From assembly GCF_040954835.1 (NCBI RefSeq), contig NC_090718.1, forward strand, positions 15,577,532 through 15,641,531: DNA of 64,000 nt, given 5' to 3'. Under the pieces are notes generated by a model, which had not been told where the DNA came from, made no database searches, and was given only the letters and a program-made list of their open reading frames with translations. This document shows, one piece after another, positions 39,421 to 53,700 of this stretch. The translations under genes and the position numbers were made by a program. Position 1 is the first letter of the stretch, and the number at the start of each line of letters is the position of its first letter. The DNA comes from Lepisosteus oculatus (lineage: Eukaryota; Chordata; Actinopteri; Semionotiformes; Lepisosteidae).

Positions 39421-42400
39421 CACCCCAGCAGAAAGGACTCCCCTCGTGTGGCGTGCGTGGGGCTTTAACGTGGGGCGCCCGAGCTCCACAAACAGACAAA
39501 AATGAAAAGAAAAACCAGCGAGTAAGACGCGAAGGTGCGATAGTCCGAGGATTAAAAACACTGCAGGTCCGAGGAGAGTCGTCGCCTAGTGCGGTGTAGG
39601 AGCGCGCAGTCTTCCGCCCTGGGCTCAGGTTACTGCAGGTGTCTCCGCCTCTCTCAGCAATCATGAACCTGCAGCTTCCTGCGAGCAGGTGAGGCGGCGG
39701 GGCACAGAGAAAGCGGAAGGGGTGGTACTGAAGTTGCAGCGACCCTCCTGTCGCACGGATAAGATGACGCACAACACCAAGCACAACACAAACAAGGCAC
39801 AAACACCTTGGGCGCCGCGTATCTGGGCCTGTGATTTCCTTGGATTCACAGCGCCGTCTGCTCGGAGGCGCTCATTTTATTTCGGCCGGGCTTTTCTGCA
39901 GCTTTCCGCCGCCTGATAAGGCCAACCGCGGCGCGATGGACTGCTGTCTCACAGGGCTTTCGGCCGAGTCTCTGCGTGAATACGGGGACGTTGTGACACC
40001 TGTTCTCGTAAAGGGGTGTGAAGAGATTTCAAAATCAAGTTCCTGAAACAAAGTTCGCGTCCTGCGAGAGCGCAAGTTTCCTTGTTCTCCGGAGTCGGGG
40101 CTCGGCCGGGGGGAGAGTCCGTCCCGCAAGTCCGCCTGTTCCTGGCTGCAGAAGCAGGCCCGGGCGAGGCTGGAGATGGGGCTGCAGTGTTTGAGGTCAT
40201 CCCTAGTATGGCGAAACAGCAGACACGTCCTGCGAAAAAAGAAAGAGCGTATTTTGTCATTCCTGGTTTAATAAAAGTATTTGATCAAGCGTGCATCTGT
40301 TAGAAGCTAATGGAGAAGTAAATTTGTGACTGTGTTAAGAAATTTGACATGGAGTGGCACCCAAAGCAATTAAAGAAATGATTGACGCAATTCCACCTGC
40401 TCTACCGGCTTTGGTAATCTTCCACAGATCAACATTGGTCCTTACAACATTTAGATAAAGAGCGCAATAACACAAATATCCGCTGAGAGGTTCTTCCCAG
40501 ACATCAAGGAGAAAATCGTTTTTAATGATGTAGACGAGGACTCTCTTCTCTGCTAGAACGGAATGGATCACTCTCCCCACGACACCAAAAACCAAAGACG
40601 TTCATTCACAATACCGAATGACAGATGTCCCTCCCGAGAGCTGCTGAGCTGAGAGAACGGCCACACCATGAGTGCAACACCCGTACCTCGGCCAATCAGA
40701 TACCGAAACGACGGGACACATGGTGTGACCTTGGCGAAATCACAGTAATACTCGTGTACATCTCACACGCAGGAATCCTGTCCTGGGTGTTCCGAATGCA
40801 GACTTCCAAAGAAGTTCGTATAATGGCAAATGTCATTCTGATGTTGGCACCTTTTTCCATACATTCGCGTGGAGCTTAAAAAAAAACTACTATGTGCTGT
40901 AAAGAATTCTGTAACTCACCTAAGCCATACTCAAATTCACAAGAATACATAAAAAAATAAGCTTGGCGAGTTGGTCTACAACAATCTTCTGGCAAATAAA
41001 CTTATTAAAATTATTTAATGTAACCCCTAGCACCACAAAGCTTCTGTACCGTGGACAAAGTTTTTTTTGTTTTTTTTTCACTGTTTTACCAGGTTGTGAC
41101 ATTTGTGTATTTGTATGTATATACCCCTGTTTGTTTTGGTATTTTCCCCTTTTGTGTTGAAAAAATAACAGAAAGAGTGTTGCGAAAGCGATACCTGAGT
41201 CCTGACCGAGTGAAACACCCGGCGCGCCTGCGCTCGGTCTCGGTGAGACCAGCACGGTGAGTCACCGCCTCCGCGGCCGGGGCGGGTCGGGAGTCCGGGG
41301 GAGGCGGCGGGCCCTGGGACACGGTTTCACCCGCACAGTACGTCTGGCCCGGTGTGGCCTGGTGTCCGCGGCGTTAAAATACGGCACAGTACCGCGCTGG
41401 AGAGGAAGGGAAAGGAGAGACCAGGTGCTCACGGCCCTGCTCTCCAGGCTGCCCGCAGCTCTTTTATGAACGGGCGTTTGGACTCTTCCGGCCGAACCCG
41501 ACACCCGCTGGCTGGGTAACCTGTTCCACGCACCCACCACTCTTCCAGGCGCAGACGCTTGCATGCGTGAATCAGTCCACGCCCCGCTCCACGCACCCCG
41601 GACCTTTCTCGGAAACCTTCGGCATTATTAGTAAAGAATTAGTGCCCCTTTCAGGTGCCCCATGAAATCCGGCACCTGCGCCAGATAAACCCCAGCAATG
41701 AAGGAGAAAGCTGTAACAGTATTACTGTCTGCCCCAGCTGAGGTCCCCGCTGTCGTTTTCGATTCAGATATCAGAAATAAAACTTATATTTGTATATATG
41801 ATTTGCATATTAATTATATTCTTGTTCTATTTGAAGGTAATAGATGTGGATTCGCATCATTGCTCGCTTCGCCTTGTCGGTGTGTCTGCGTCGGTTTTCT
41901 TTTTCCGCTCCGTCACTACGCTGACTCAGCAGCGTGCGTTTTGAAGTTTTGTTGTGGGAAAAAGAAAGCCTGGAGTTTCTGTCCGCGTCGCGTCAGCAGC
42001 AGGTGTGACCGGCCTCTCCAGCGCGCATGTCAGCGGGACCACAGACACACGGGCACTCCCGGAAAGCGTCCTGTCAGCGCCCGGGGGTTTGGAACGGGCT
42101 TTATAAATAAGTTGTTATTATTATCATCGTTATTGTTATGAAAACATTGGTGTAGAGCACCCCGGAGCTGGGAGGGGGGCCCCTGCTCCCCCAGTTTGCG
42201 CCGTCGCTCCTGTCAGACAGACCCCGACTAGCTCTGCTGGCAGAGCCTGACACTCGTGATCCCAGGTCCTCCATGTGGGAGGTTGGGCACAAGACCACCA
42301 GCCCCGTGTAAAAACAACGTTACGGTTCTTCCCTGAAGGCGCGATGGACAAACACCCACCCTGTCAGACGGCCTGGAGCCCTGAGCCGAGGAGAGCAGCC

Positions 42401-43380
42401 ACACTGGCACCCCTGGAGCCTGGGAGGACCCTAAAAACACCCCGCTTGACTGCGAGGCCCCCACTAGTACAGGACACAGCGTTCCTCGGGAGACAGCGAT
42501 CCGATCCGATCCTCTCTTCTCTTTCCAGCAGGGAATGAACCTTTACCTGTCCCTTTGCAGTCCACGCACGCTGACGCAGCCGCCTGCTTGGACAAAAAAA
42601 AACGAATCACACAAAATATCCCCCCGTGCCCGGACGAACACTCCCTCACAACCCAACCAGCACCCAGCGCCTTGCTCACCCACTGGGCGACTGGCGAGGC
42701 AGGGCTTCACGGACCTCGCCCACGCGTGACAAGACACAGACACACACAGCCTGCGTGTCATGCCAAGAGCCACGCGTGTGCCCTCACACACACACACACA
42801 CACTGAAGGAGGACTCAGGAGGCGGCTTTTATGGAAGTAGTAGTGAGTTTATTGATGTGTTTCCCCCTACAGTTATCATAATCACCATCGTCATTGTTTT
42901 TCTCATACATTTATATTTATAGATATTCATTCATTCGGCCTGCAATCAAGCAGGCGTTACAAGATCAAAGCCGTTTCGGTGCATAGTGGGACAGCGACAA
43001 ACAGAGGAGATACTGTCACAGGAAGAAAGTTTTAATTTTTTTAAAAAAAAAGAAAGTAACAAAAAAGTGTGAGAAGTATATAGAGAACAATGCCACAGGT
43101 TTCCTCCGAGAAAGCCATGACAGCTACGTCAACTATACAGGCACACAAGGACGCTACTATGAAAACAAAACGAAACTGATTCAGCTCTCTCTCTTTCTCC
43201 ATGTCTGTAGCATGAAATAATCAAATTCTGAAAACCTGGGCCCAGACCTCACTAGCCGGGCCCTGAGCCCTGGTCCGGCCCATGTGGACCCGCCAGGGTC
43301 ACACCCCGGACGCACAGGTTCGGAGGGCTGTGTGGCGCCGCCAGCGAACTAGCCCACAACTCCCGGGCTCCCCACGTCCC
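39421..43380. other. Intergenic spacer between APLP2 3' end and ST14 promoter
   Basis: Mixed composition and no recognised gene. A small CpG-rich patch at 41195-41300 contains a plausible plus-strand donor (GCACG|GTGAGTC at 41257) and could be the first exon of a noncoding transcript. T-rich and A-rich runs occur at 41060-41090 and 43030-43060. A short CA repeat lies at 42785-42803. Confidence 0.35.
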
Positions 43381-43399
43381 CCAGCACACCTGTGGCCCC

Positions 43400-44060
43400 C
43401 GTGTTGTCACAGCGGGTCGTGCAGGGCGAGGAAGGGGGCTCCAGGCGCAAGAGGCGGGGGTCTGAGCGACCCGACGCGTGCGGCCCGAACTCAGCAGCCG
43501 CGTGTGCGGACCCTGGTGTGGACGGGAGGAGCCCCAGTCGGAGAAGCGGGGGCTGGTCTGCAGCCCGAGGGGACCCCGTCCCGGACAGCGCCCCCTGGCG
43601 GCGGACAGCCCTTAGCGCCCGCCCTGCCGACACTTTCTCTTTCGTGGCCGAAGCCTCTTCAGGGGAACACCTCTTAACCCCCCCCATCCTCTCTGACCCC
43701 CGGGGACCCGACAGCCGCAGCCCTGACCCCCCACACCCCCCCAAAACACACACACACGCGCCTGAGCGGTCTCCCGCCCTGCGCGCGCCCGGCCCGGCGG
43801 GACGCTCCAGAACCTTCCAGAGCGAGCGCGAGACGGGGCGGGGCCGTTCAGAACGAGCGCGAAACGGAGCGGGGCGGGGCTCCTCAGAACTTTCCAGAGC
43901 GAGCGCGAGACGGGGCGGCGCACGAAGGCGCGAAAGCAGAGGCTCGCGAGGAGGAGAAGGGGGCGGCGGCGCCGCGAGGGGCTTCGCGCTCGGGGCTGAG
44001 CGACCCGCCGGGGAACCGCCAGCGCCCAGAGCCGGTTTAGTCTCTGGAAATGAACGGAAC
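43400..44060. promoter_or_regulatory. Orphan CpG island with heat-shock elements and GC boxes
   Basis: Strongly CpG-rich, with repeated GAGCGCGAGACGGGGCGG-type units between 43810 and 43920. Several GGGGCGGGGC Sp1 boxes are present, plus two three-part heat-shock elements (AGAACCTTCCAGAG near 43809 and AGAACTTTCCAGAG near 43887). It lies 740 bases or more beyond the APLP2 stop and about 4 kb upstream of the ST14 start. A plus-strand ATG at 44051 is followed at once by a donor-like CAG|GTAACG. No gene is assigned. Confidence 0.5.
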
Positions 44061-44401
44061 AGGTAACGGAATCGACGAAGAAAACCGCCTTTTCCTCCCG
44101 TTCGCGTTTGTGGCGGTGAGCGGAAAAATATTCACGGTCGGTTTCTAGTCGTTTTTGTGGTTTTTGGTCGGTTTCTAGTCGTTTTTGTGATTTTTTTGTA
44201 CTCTTATTTGTTTCACCATACACCAAAATCGGTACAAAGAACCTTCATATACAAGCAATCTATTAAAAAAAATCGACATCTTAATATATATATATTTCGT
44301 CATTTTGAGAACAGGTTTGAGATGAGAAACGATAAAGTGGCAATTTTCGACTCTTTGTATATTCTCTTACCCCCGAAAGGGTCTTTCCTGATCAGTTCAT
44401 A

Positions 44402-44460
44402 AGATAAGATATGACTTTATTAGCCATGTACAATTTCTTGCATTAGGAATTTGTCTTTAT
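44402..44460 (-). mobile_element. SINE/LINE 3' tail fragment
   Basis: Read on the minus strand this matches the 3' tail of the SINE at 27342-27622 (AATTCCTAATGCAAGAAATT, GGCTAATAAAG). Only the tail is present, as expected for a severely 5'-truncated insertion. Confidence 0.75.
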
Positions 44461-44796
44461 TTGCTTTGCTCTATGATTAATTAACCTCCCCCCCTCCCCC
44501 CCCCCGAAGAACAGGATAAATCATATTCAGTCATAGCTCTCGGCGTGAAATAATTTACGTGTGTGTTCCCGTTATTATTTTAAATCTCATATTGTTGTTC
44601 TATCCACGTACAAAGAAAAAAAAAAGAAATTGAGCTCTACAGTACAAGAGTAGTAAGTAAGTAGTAGCATTATTTGAGTATTTCGAATGAGCCGGCCGGG
44701 TGTTCCGATGCAGATGGTTGGCCTTTGAGGTGAGCGCTTTGCGTTACAGGTCAGTAGTATTTTCTCTCGCCTCCACCGCGCCCCCTGCCGGCCCGG

Positions 44797-47700
44797 CTAG
44801 ATCTGCATCTGCTCCAGGTACTTGTAGGTGGGATTCTCGTAACCGTGGTTCTGCATCTTGCTCAGGTGACGCTCCTCCGGGGTCAGCATGGGGTCCACCT
44901 GTCGGAGAGCAGAGGAGACGCGTGAGTTCAAAACCTTTCATAACGGCACTGGGGCCGCCATTGGGGAAACTACCGCTATTTGGCATGTTTACATATGCAG
45001 ACTCTCTCGTAGCTTGATTTCATGATTAGTGAAGCATATTGAGTTGTGTACGAAATAAAGTAATGAAAACTGTTGTTTTGTCGTTTTACTGGAACCAAAG
45101 AACTAGAAGTAACCCTGAACAGTGTAACAGAACAATTTAACAACACGTGGGTTTTTGTCAACCGTTAAACGATTAAATCTTTTTTTTTCACAAGGTATTG
45201 GAGGTTAATTTTGCTTAGCAAGATAACAGTGTAAAATTCAAAATATGACGGGTGCTTGTAAGTTGTAACATTACAACTGAAACATTTATTCTCCACAGTG
45301 AGTGAAGTTGACATTCACAACCTTATGAAACATGTTTAGCATGTTCGATTGCCCTTGGCTGTTAAATCTAGAACTTGTAAGAATGATTAGTACTTGCTTA
45401 AAACATTGCTGAGACAAGACATTCTTTGTTGACTTAAACAGCTTAAGACACTCTTACTTGCAAGAAAGAAAGCATGTCTAATGGTAGTAATGGAATGAAA
45501 AACATGAGGATGGACCTAACACCGAGGAAGTGTTGCAGTGTGTGATTCTTGATGCTCTGGTATTACAAACATCACCATTTGATGGTCTGAATAAAGAAGT
45601 AGGCTGCTCTTGTTTTGTTTCTGACTGGATTCAGTTTGTATGGCCTTCGCTTGTTAAACAGCGATGCTCCTGTACTCTCCACACCCAGGCTTTCCTGCAT
45701 GATGGTTACCTTTTGTAATAAATGTGTGAGAAACACCTGGATGGTGAGGTACCGTAGAAGTAAAATCTGTTTCTACCAGTTCCTGGTCTGACAGCAATAT
45801 GACACTCAAACAGATCAAAAGGGACTAAAATATACATTTATTTTTAAAGAACCCAAGAATCGTCACCTATTATCATTATAAACCCAACTGAACTGGCCAG
45901 GTGTGTGTTTTTACAAAACTCCTCCAACTCTGATCCGAATCGGAGGAGCCGTGCTGATTGGGGGAGAGGCGTCCCTCCCCCACAGCCCCGGACCGGAGGA
46001 GCCGTGCTGATTGAGGGAGAGGCGTCCCTCCCCCACAACCCCGTACCGGAGGAGCCGTGGGGATTGGAGGAGATCTCTTGTGCATCACACACGCCCCTGG
46101 GTCATGCCCCTCTCACCTCCACGATGCCGTGGCTGATGGTGCCATACTGCCTCTTCCGCAGCATCACCAGGCTGATCACAATCACTGTGGCGATCGCCAC
46201 AGCAATCACCAGCAGGCCAATCAGAGCGCTGCTGCCAAAACTGAACTCCTCTCCCAGGGGCTGGTAGGATTCCTGTTAGAGAGAGGGAAGGAAGGAGTGA
46301 GAAAAGAGACAGAGAAAGAGCAAGAGTGCGCACAACACAAACAAGCACACAATACGTCCACACAAGGACAGGGGTAGGGATAAACAAGGTGTTCGTGCTG
46401 TGCTTTCTACCCTGTCATAAGCAGGAATAACAGTAGTGGTAGAGCTTTGTTAACCTCTGGCTTGCATGGTTGTTTTCCTTATATATTTACAACAAGCTTT
46501 AAATAACTAAAATAAATCCCCAGAGGGGTGGTAGTGTTTCAAGGAAAGATCTACAGATCTCTCTGACTGACTTAAAGCTGAAGATGGGGTGGCCCACGGC
46601 TTTAGGACCTACACTGTGCCAGGTGTGAATTTACATAGGGGGGCTGTGTCCTGGCACACAGTGGGTTCAGTATTGCTCTCCTGGCTGGCTCACTGACCCA
46701 GGCAGGGCAGGTAGAAACACAGGGTCTGCCTGCTGCACAGAGATCTGAGTAATTGTGGGGGCAAAGCGAGTGGTTCAGTTTGAGGCTTAAAAGTTTCAGG
46801 TTCTGGTCATGAAAAGAGAAACAACACAAAACAGTGATTGAAGACATGAAAATGAAGGAGCAAAATTACAAAAAAGAACAAATCAAAGCAGAAATAACTA
46901 AATGACCATTCAAGTGAATACATGCGTGGCCTACCGGTATCATGTAGAGCAGTATAAGTATGTTAATTTTTAAAATAAAACTTTAATTTGTTATCTTTTC
47001 ACAGCTGGTAATGTTCTACAATTAGAGGGCGCCAGTGTGTAGTGTACTCAGCAGAGTAGTTAACTGCTGAACACAGCCAAGGTCCCTGGACCAAAAGCTG
47101 CAATAAAATAAACAATAATATAATAATAATTATTAATGATAATTGTAGTAGTAGTATGTGAGGGACTTTAGACAGGGATCGGGGTAGTCTTCTCTAGTGT
47201 AGAGGATAGAAACACCTCTATACAGACTATATATGTATCTGACAGCAATGTATCTGACAGACGGTCAGACACTGTGAACACACAGACACAATGACCTCTG
47301 TCTCAATTTCTCTGATGTTCAGCTCTATGACTCAGAAGATGGGTCAACATGAGTGAATAGGAAACGACCTGGCATTATATGCATAAAGACATAAAATCCA
47401 AAATACTTGTGAGTGACAACAATCGTTAAAAATCTAACAGTTTGCAACAATGGTCCCATATCCATTTGATGCATTTTAAAGGCTTCTAGGGTGTAAAAGT
47501 TCTCTTGTGTTTACAGTGCTGTTTGCATATAATATCTACACATACTGCCCACAAGAAAACTCTAGAAGGGTGGGGGCAGCATCGGCTGCTGTTCTGGGAA
47601 TGCAGTGAATACAGCAGAGAGGGGGTCTTGTTTGCCTGTCCTATATTGGCACAGGCTGTTTGCTTAGCTTGTAGTTCCCCAGGTCGCTCACTGAGTGGCG

Positions 47701-50700
47701 CTGTACTCACCATCTCATCCTCCATACCGTTGACTCTCTCTGCATTGTAAATGACCTCTTTAACATCCAGAGACTCATCAATCACCTGTCAACACAGACA
47801 GGCAGGGATGTGTTACTCTTCTCTTCTCTGGACACATGGGTAGCACAGAGTGTGTACGTGAGTGTGTTAGTGCATGGGGAGGGGAGGGGGGTACAGGGTT
47901 TCAACACAAAAACTACAACCACCACAGAAACACAGCATGCATTTCAGTCCTCTCTTCCCTCAAACATCATGGGCTCACAACCTCATCTTCAGCTGCCCCT
48001 TGAAATATTGGCAGTACGTGATCCTGCTCCAAATCAGCTAACGTTGAGTGCAGTCATTCTAGAGGACCTGGAAGCCAGTAAAGTACTTTGCATGATCAAA
48101 ATCTCAGTCTTGATCATGGCAAGAAGCGCTCAGTACAGCACAGAGCCCTCAGGACCGAGCTGGCAATCTTGGAAATAGGGCAGGATCCTCAGGAAAGTGC
48201 ACAGTATCTCAGAGAAAGGGAAGAGCCCTCAAGAAAGTGCTGGGGATCTCGGAGACAGCACAGCACAAAGCACTCAGAAGACTTGTGGTGATCTCAGACA
48301 CAGAACAGAGCCCTCTGGAAACTGCTGGGGATCTGAGAGACAACACAGTGCACAGCCCTCAGGAGAGTGTTGGTAATCTCAGAGACGACAGAGTGCACTA
48401 CTCTCAGGAGAGTGTTGGTAATCCTGGAGACAGCACAGCGCAGAGCCATCAGGAGAGTGCTGGTAATCTCACAGAAAGCACAGAGCCCTCAGGAGAGTGT
48501 TGGTAATCTCAGAGACAGCACAGAGCCCTCAGGAGAGTGTTGGTGATCTCAGAGACAGCACAGCGCATAGCCCTCATGAGAGTGTTGGTATCGTCAGAGA
48601 CAGCACAGCGCACAACCCTCAGGTGCGTGTTGACGATCACAGAGACTAGACAGCGCAGCCCTCAGGAGAGTGTTGGTGATCTCAGAGACAGCATAGAGCC
48701 CTCGGGAGAGGGTTGGTAATCTCAGAGACAGCACAGAGTCCTCAGGAGAGTATTGGTGATCTTAGAGACAGCTCAGAGTCTTCAGCAGAGTGTTGGTGAT
48801 CTCAGAGACAGCATAGCGCACAACCCTTAGGAGGTCGTTGGTGATCTCAGAGACAGCATAGAGCCCTCAGGAGAGTGTTGGTAATCTCAGAGACAGCACA
48901 GAGTACTCAGGAGAGTATTGGTGATTTTAGAAACAGCTCAGAGTCTTCAGGAGAGTGTTGGTAATCCCAGAGAAAGCACAGTGCAGAGTCCTCAAGAGAG
49001 TATTGGTGATCTCAGAGACCAGACAGCGCAGCCCTCCGGAGAGTGTTGGTAATCTCAGAGACGGCACAGAGCCCTCAGGAGAGTGTTGGTAATCTCAAGA
49101 GACAGCAGAGCACAACCCTCAGGAGCGTGTTGATGATCTCAGACCGGACAGCACAGCCCTCAGGAGAGTGTTGGTAATATCAGAGACAGCACAGAGTCCT
49201 CGGGAGATTGTTGGTATCTGAAGAGACAGCACAGAGCCCTCAGGAGAGTGTTGGTGATCACAGAGAAAGGATAGTGTACAGCCCTCAAGAGCATTGGTGA
49301 TCTCTGAGAAAGCACAGTGCAGAGCTTTCAGGATAGTGTTGGTGATCTCAGAGACCGGACAGTGCTGCCCTCAGGAGAGTCTTGGTAATCTCAGAGACAG
49401 CACAGAGCCCTCAGGAGAGTGTTGGTGATCTGTGAGAAAGGAGAGCGCAGGGCCCTTAGGAAACTGCTGGGAATCTGAGAGACAGCATATTGCACAACCG
49501 TCAGAAGACTGTTGGTAATCTCAGAGACAGCTCAGTGTCCTCAGGAGAGTGTTGGTAACCCCAGAGACAGCACAGAGTCTTCAGGAGAGTGTTGGTGATC
49601 TCAGAGACAGCACATCGCACAGCCCTCAGGAAGTCGTTGGTGATCTCAGAGACAGCATAGAGCCCTCGGGAGAGGGTTGGTAATCTCAGAGACAGCACAG
49701 AGTCCTCAGGAGAGTATTGGCGATCTTAGAGACAGCTCAGAGTCTTCAGCAGAGTGTTGGTGATCTCAGAGACAGCATAGCGCACAACCCTTAGGAGGTC
49801 GTTGGTGATCTCAGAGACAGCATAGAGCCCTCAGGAGAGTGTTGGTAATCTCAGAGACAGCACAGAGTACTCAGGAGAGTATTGGTGATTTTAGAAACAG
49901 CTCAGAGTCTTCAGGAGAGTGTTGGTAATCCCAGAGAAAGCACAGTGCAGAGTCCTCAAGAGAGTATTGGTGATCTCAGAGACCAGACAGCGCAGCCCTC
50001 CGGAGAGTGTTGGTAATCTCAGAGACGGCACAGAGCCCTCAGGAGATTGTTGGTAATCTCAGAGACAGCGTAGTGCGCAACCATCAGGAGAGTGTTGGTA
50101 ATCCCAGAGACAGCACAGAGTTTGCAGGACACTGCTGGGGATCTCAGATACAGCACAGAGCCCTCAGGACACTGCCGGGGATCTCAGAGGCAGTACAGCA
50201 CAGAGCCCTAAGAGAGTTTTGATTATCTCAGAGACAGCACAAGCCTCAGGAGAGTGTTCATGATCTGAGAGACAGCATAGCGCACAGCCCTCAGTATAGA
50301 CCTGGGGATCTCAAGAGAAAGCACAGCACAGAGCCCTCAGGACAGAGACATCACAGCTCAGAGCCCTTAGGATGAATTTGAAGATCTCAGGACAGTACAG
50401 CAGAGAGCTCTCAGGACAGAACTGGTGGTCTCAGAGAAAACGCAGAGCCGTCATGGCATCTGATTTTAGAGAAAGAGACAGTAGAGCGCAGAGCCTGGGG
50501 TTCTTGTATGGCTGTAGAATGTTTAGAAAAGTGTGTGATTTAAAATGACTGATTTCCATCTGTGAAAAATTTAGGAAAATTTGAGACATAATTTTGGGAA
50601 AAGTGTGGAAATCTTAGTATGAAAATAATAGTGCTCGGTCATCTGTCGAGGGCGCAGCACACCATCACAAATACGGTTTGTGATGAGAATATGAGTAGTG

Positions 50701-53700
50701 GGAGGTTCACATGATGGAGCGACAATCCCTATTAGTCCTCAGTGTTTTCTGTTTAGCCAGCTAATGTGGATGTGATTTGCACTTAAGAGCAATCAATGCG
50801 TCTTCACAGCTGACTCGTTTCTTAGATTTGACATTTCATTGCAGAGCATCAGTGTTTATATTCCAGCTAGGATAAAAACAGAATTCAAGAACTGAACTCA
50901 GCTGTACTGAGAGTTGGTCATGCTAAGCAGTTGCTATTTTATACTAAGCATGTAATCGGTATTCAGTGTAAGTCGTATACCTGAAAGACAACTAGCTAAC
51001 AATAATGTTTACATTTTGACAGTGACCGATTTCCCCTTACCTCACCCCAAGCAGTTGCAGCTGTTACTCTCTCCTAGCTTTGCTTTCTTCTCCCTCCCCT
51101 ACCTGAGTGACTAGATCGCTCGTGTGTCCTTAGGAGAGTGTTGGCGATCTCAAAGACAGTGCAACGCCCTCGGGACACTGTTAAAGATCTCAGAGACAGC
51201 GCAACGCCCTCAGGACACTGCTGAGGATCTCAGAGACAGCGCAAAGCCTTCAGGACACTGCTGAGGATCTCAGAGACAGCGCAAAGCCCTTAGGCTGGAG
51301 ATCTTACAAGACTGCGCAAAGCCCATTAGGAAACTCCTGGTGATCTCAGAGACAGTATAGCAAAGAGCCCTCAGAATAGAGCTGGTGATCTTGGAGACAG
51401 TACAGCGCGGAGCTGTCAGGACAGAGCTGGTGATCCCTAAGATCTCTAAAATCGGATGGCACATCCTCATTATGCTAGCAGTTCGGAGGTAATGTGTAGG
51501 AATTGGTCATCGTAGGATGTGATCTAAGCTTGTTTTTAATGGAGCTTGTTTCAGAGCTCTGTTGGGGAGTAGGTGAGCTTTTCCCTAGACTCCCTCTCAC
51601 TGAGCTTCTCCAGCTGCTTGCCGGCTCACCAATCCCGGGACCCGAAGAACAGCCAAGCGCGGAGCACAGACCCTGAACTGAGCGTCACTGCCACTCATTC
51701 AACAGAGGAGAATCGCGCACCCTGGGCCCAACAACCGGAGGTAAGGACTGGTGTGGGGGAACCCGGGAAGAGCGAAGGGAATGTGGGCTCAGAGGATGGT
51801 GCAGGAGACCACGCTGTTGGGATGAGAGGACAGAAGAAAGGCAGGGCTGGGAGAAGGGAGGCTCTCTCCCTCCGAAGGGGTTCCCATCCCACACAGCTCT
51901 TACCACACTGCTGCCGATCTTCCCCTTGCTGTTGATGGCTCTCTCCTCCGCTCCCATCAGGCCGTCCAGTCCTGACATCCCGGAACCTGCGGGCAGAGTG
52001 CAGCGCCGTCACACCGCTGGCCAGTGGCTGCAGAGGCACAGAGATCTCAAACAAGAGCAAACCCCTTCACCCTGCAGCCCAGGTTTGGCTTTCGGTAACC
52101 ATCGGAGTGATGGGGAGGCTCCTTCTTTTTCACAAAGTCCGAAAACAAAATCACTTCAGCCGCCTGCAGCTTGTAACTTGAGCTCCTTTTTTTCTGATTT
52201 CCTCCCGGAGATGACATTGAGAAAGTCTCACATCAGAAATCTATAAGTTTAAGCCATCAAAAGGCCTCAAGATCGATCGTGAAAGCAGGAGCCCACACAT
52301 TATCTACTGCACCGCCACTAGATGGCTGCAGTGACTAGTGTGCAGCAAAGCGCACACGACTGCCCAGCATCAAACTGGTGAATGGGAAAGCCCATATTGG
52401 AAAACACTTTGCAAAAGTAAAAATGAAAAATTAGTGAAGTGAACAACTATTTCCTTTTCTAACCTCGGGTGCTTGTAGTCAGTAGCCAAGTCAGGAGGGA
52501 AAACCAGTTTGCGTGCGGCTACACTGAATGGATCCTGTACAGACCTGTGCAACTGGACGGCTTATTTCTGGCAGGGTGATGCCTTATTTCTGGGCCAGGC
52601 GGTTATCTGAGGCCTAGTGTAAGTCTTAATGAGAAGAACAAGCTCCTCTGTGCAGGGCAGCCTGTCTGAACCCTGCAGAGGTGGATATTTCCTCCGCACT
52701 ACCCGAATTGGAGAAAGTGTGTGTAGATAAACATGCACGTTTGAATTGCGTGCCACTGAAACATCTCAATCTGAGACACATTTTAGGTGTACACAGTGAT
52801 CCTTTGCATGAATGAAAAAAGAACTGCGCTTCATCCCACAAATGTCAAGTCAGAATTGTGTCATTACAGCTGAATCGCCGTTCTATGAATGTATCTCACT
52901 CATCTTTCTTGAAAAATACGTAAAACTGATGATTTCACGTTTTTGACAGAACTAAATATGTACACCTTTATAAAACAATGATTTAACAGCACAGTAATAT
53001 CAGAGTATTCAACGTGGGAGCTGAGAGACCTGTTGCACGTTCTAAGTTCCAATGCCTGAAAATGTTGTTGTAGAACAGTGAAGACGTGTTTGACTTTGGT
53101 TTCCTCCAGTACGCTCCTACAGTAGATGAGCACTTTTTATATTTTTTTGATACTACAGCAAAAATTCAGGCCATAAGATATCTGTGCTCTTGTACCTCAA
53201 TGACAAATACAAGCACCTGTAGCTGTTGCCACCTCATAGGGGGTGATCAGGTAGGGGAGAGCGCTGTGTGTCACTGAGCCCTCAGCTACAGCCTCGGCTC
53301 AGACTGCAGTGCTGGAGCAGGATCTCCTGAGTCATTGGCCTGTTCTTTATCTGGCTTTCACAAGCATTGCAGGAGGGGACGTATCAGACATCCTATTGTT
53401 CTGGGCTCTGAATGACAAGATCCCTGACCAGCGCCCTCGACAGATGACCGAGCACCAGCATGTGCCCGTTTCCAGCATGGAACGCGGTTGATGATACTCT
53501 GTTGTGGAGCAGCGCACACTGCGGCTCTCACCCACACTGATCACTATTTTCACAGAATCTGGGATCTCCAGTTTGTGCTACACACCTGGCAGGTGCCAGG
53601 ACCCAGGCTTTAACCAGAGAAAGGTTGAGGCTCGACCCAAGACTCCTCGCTCTCACAAGTGCAGAACAGACCGTGTGCCTCAGGGGCGGCGCTGTCGAGT

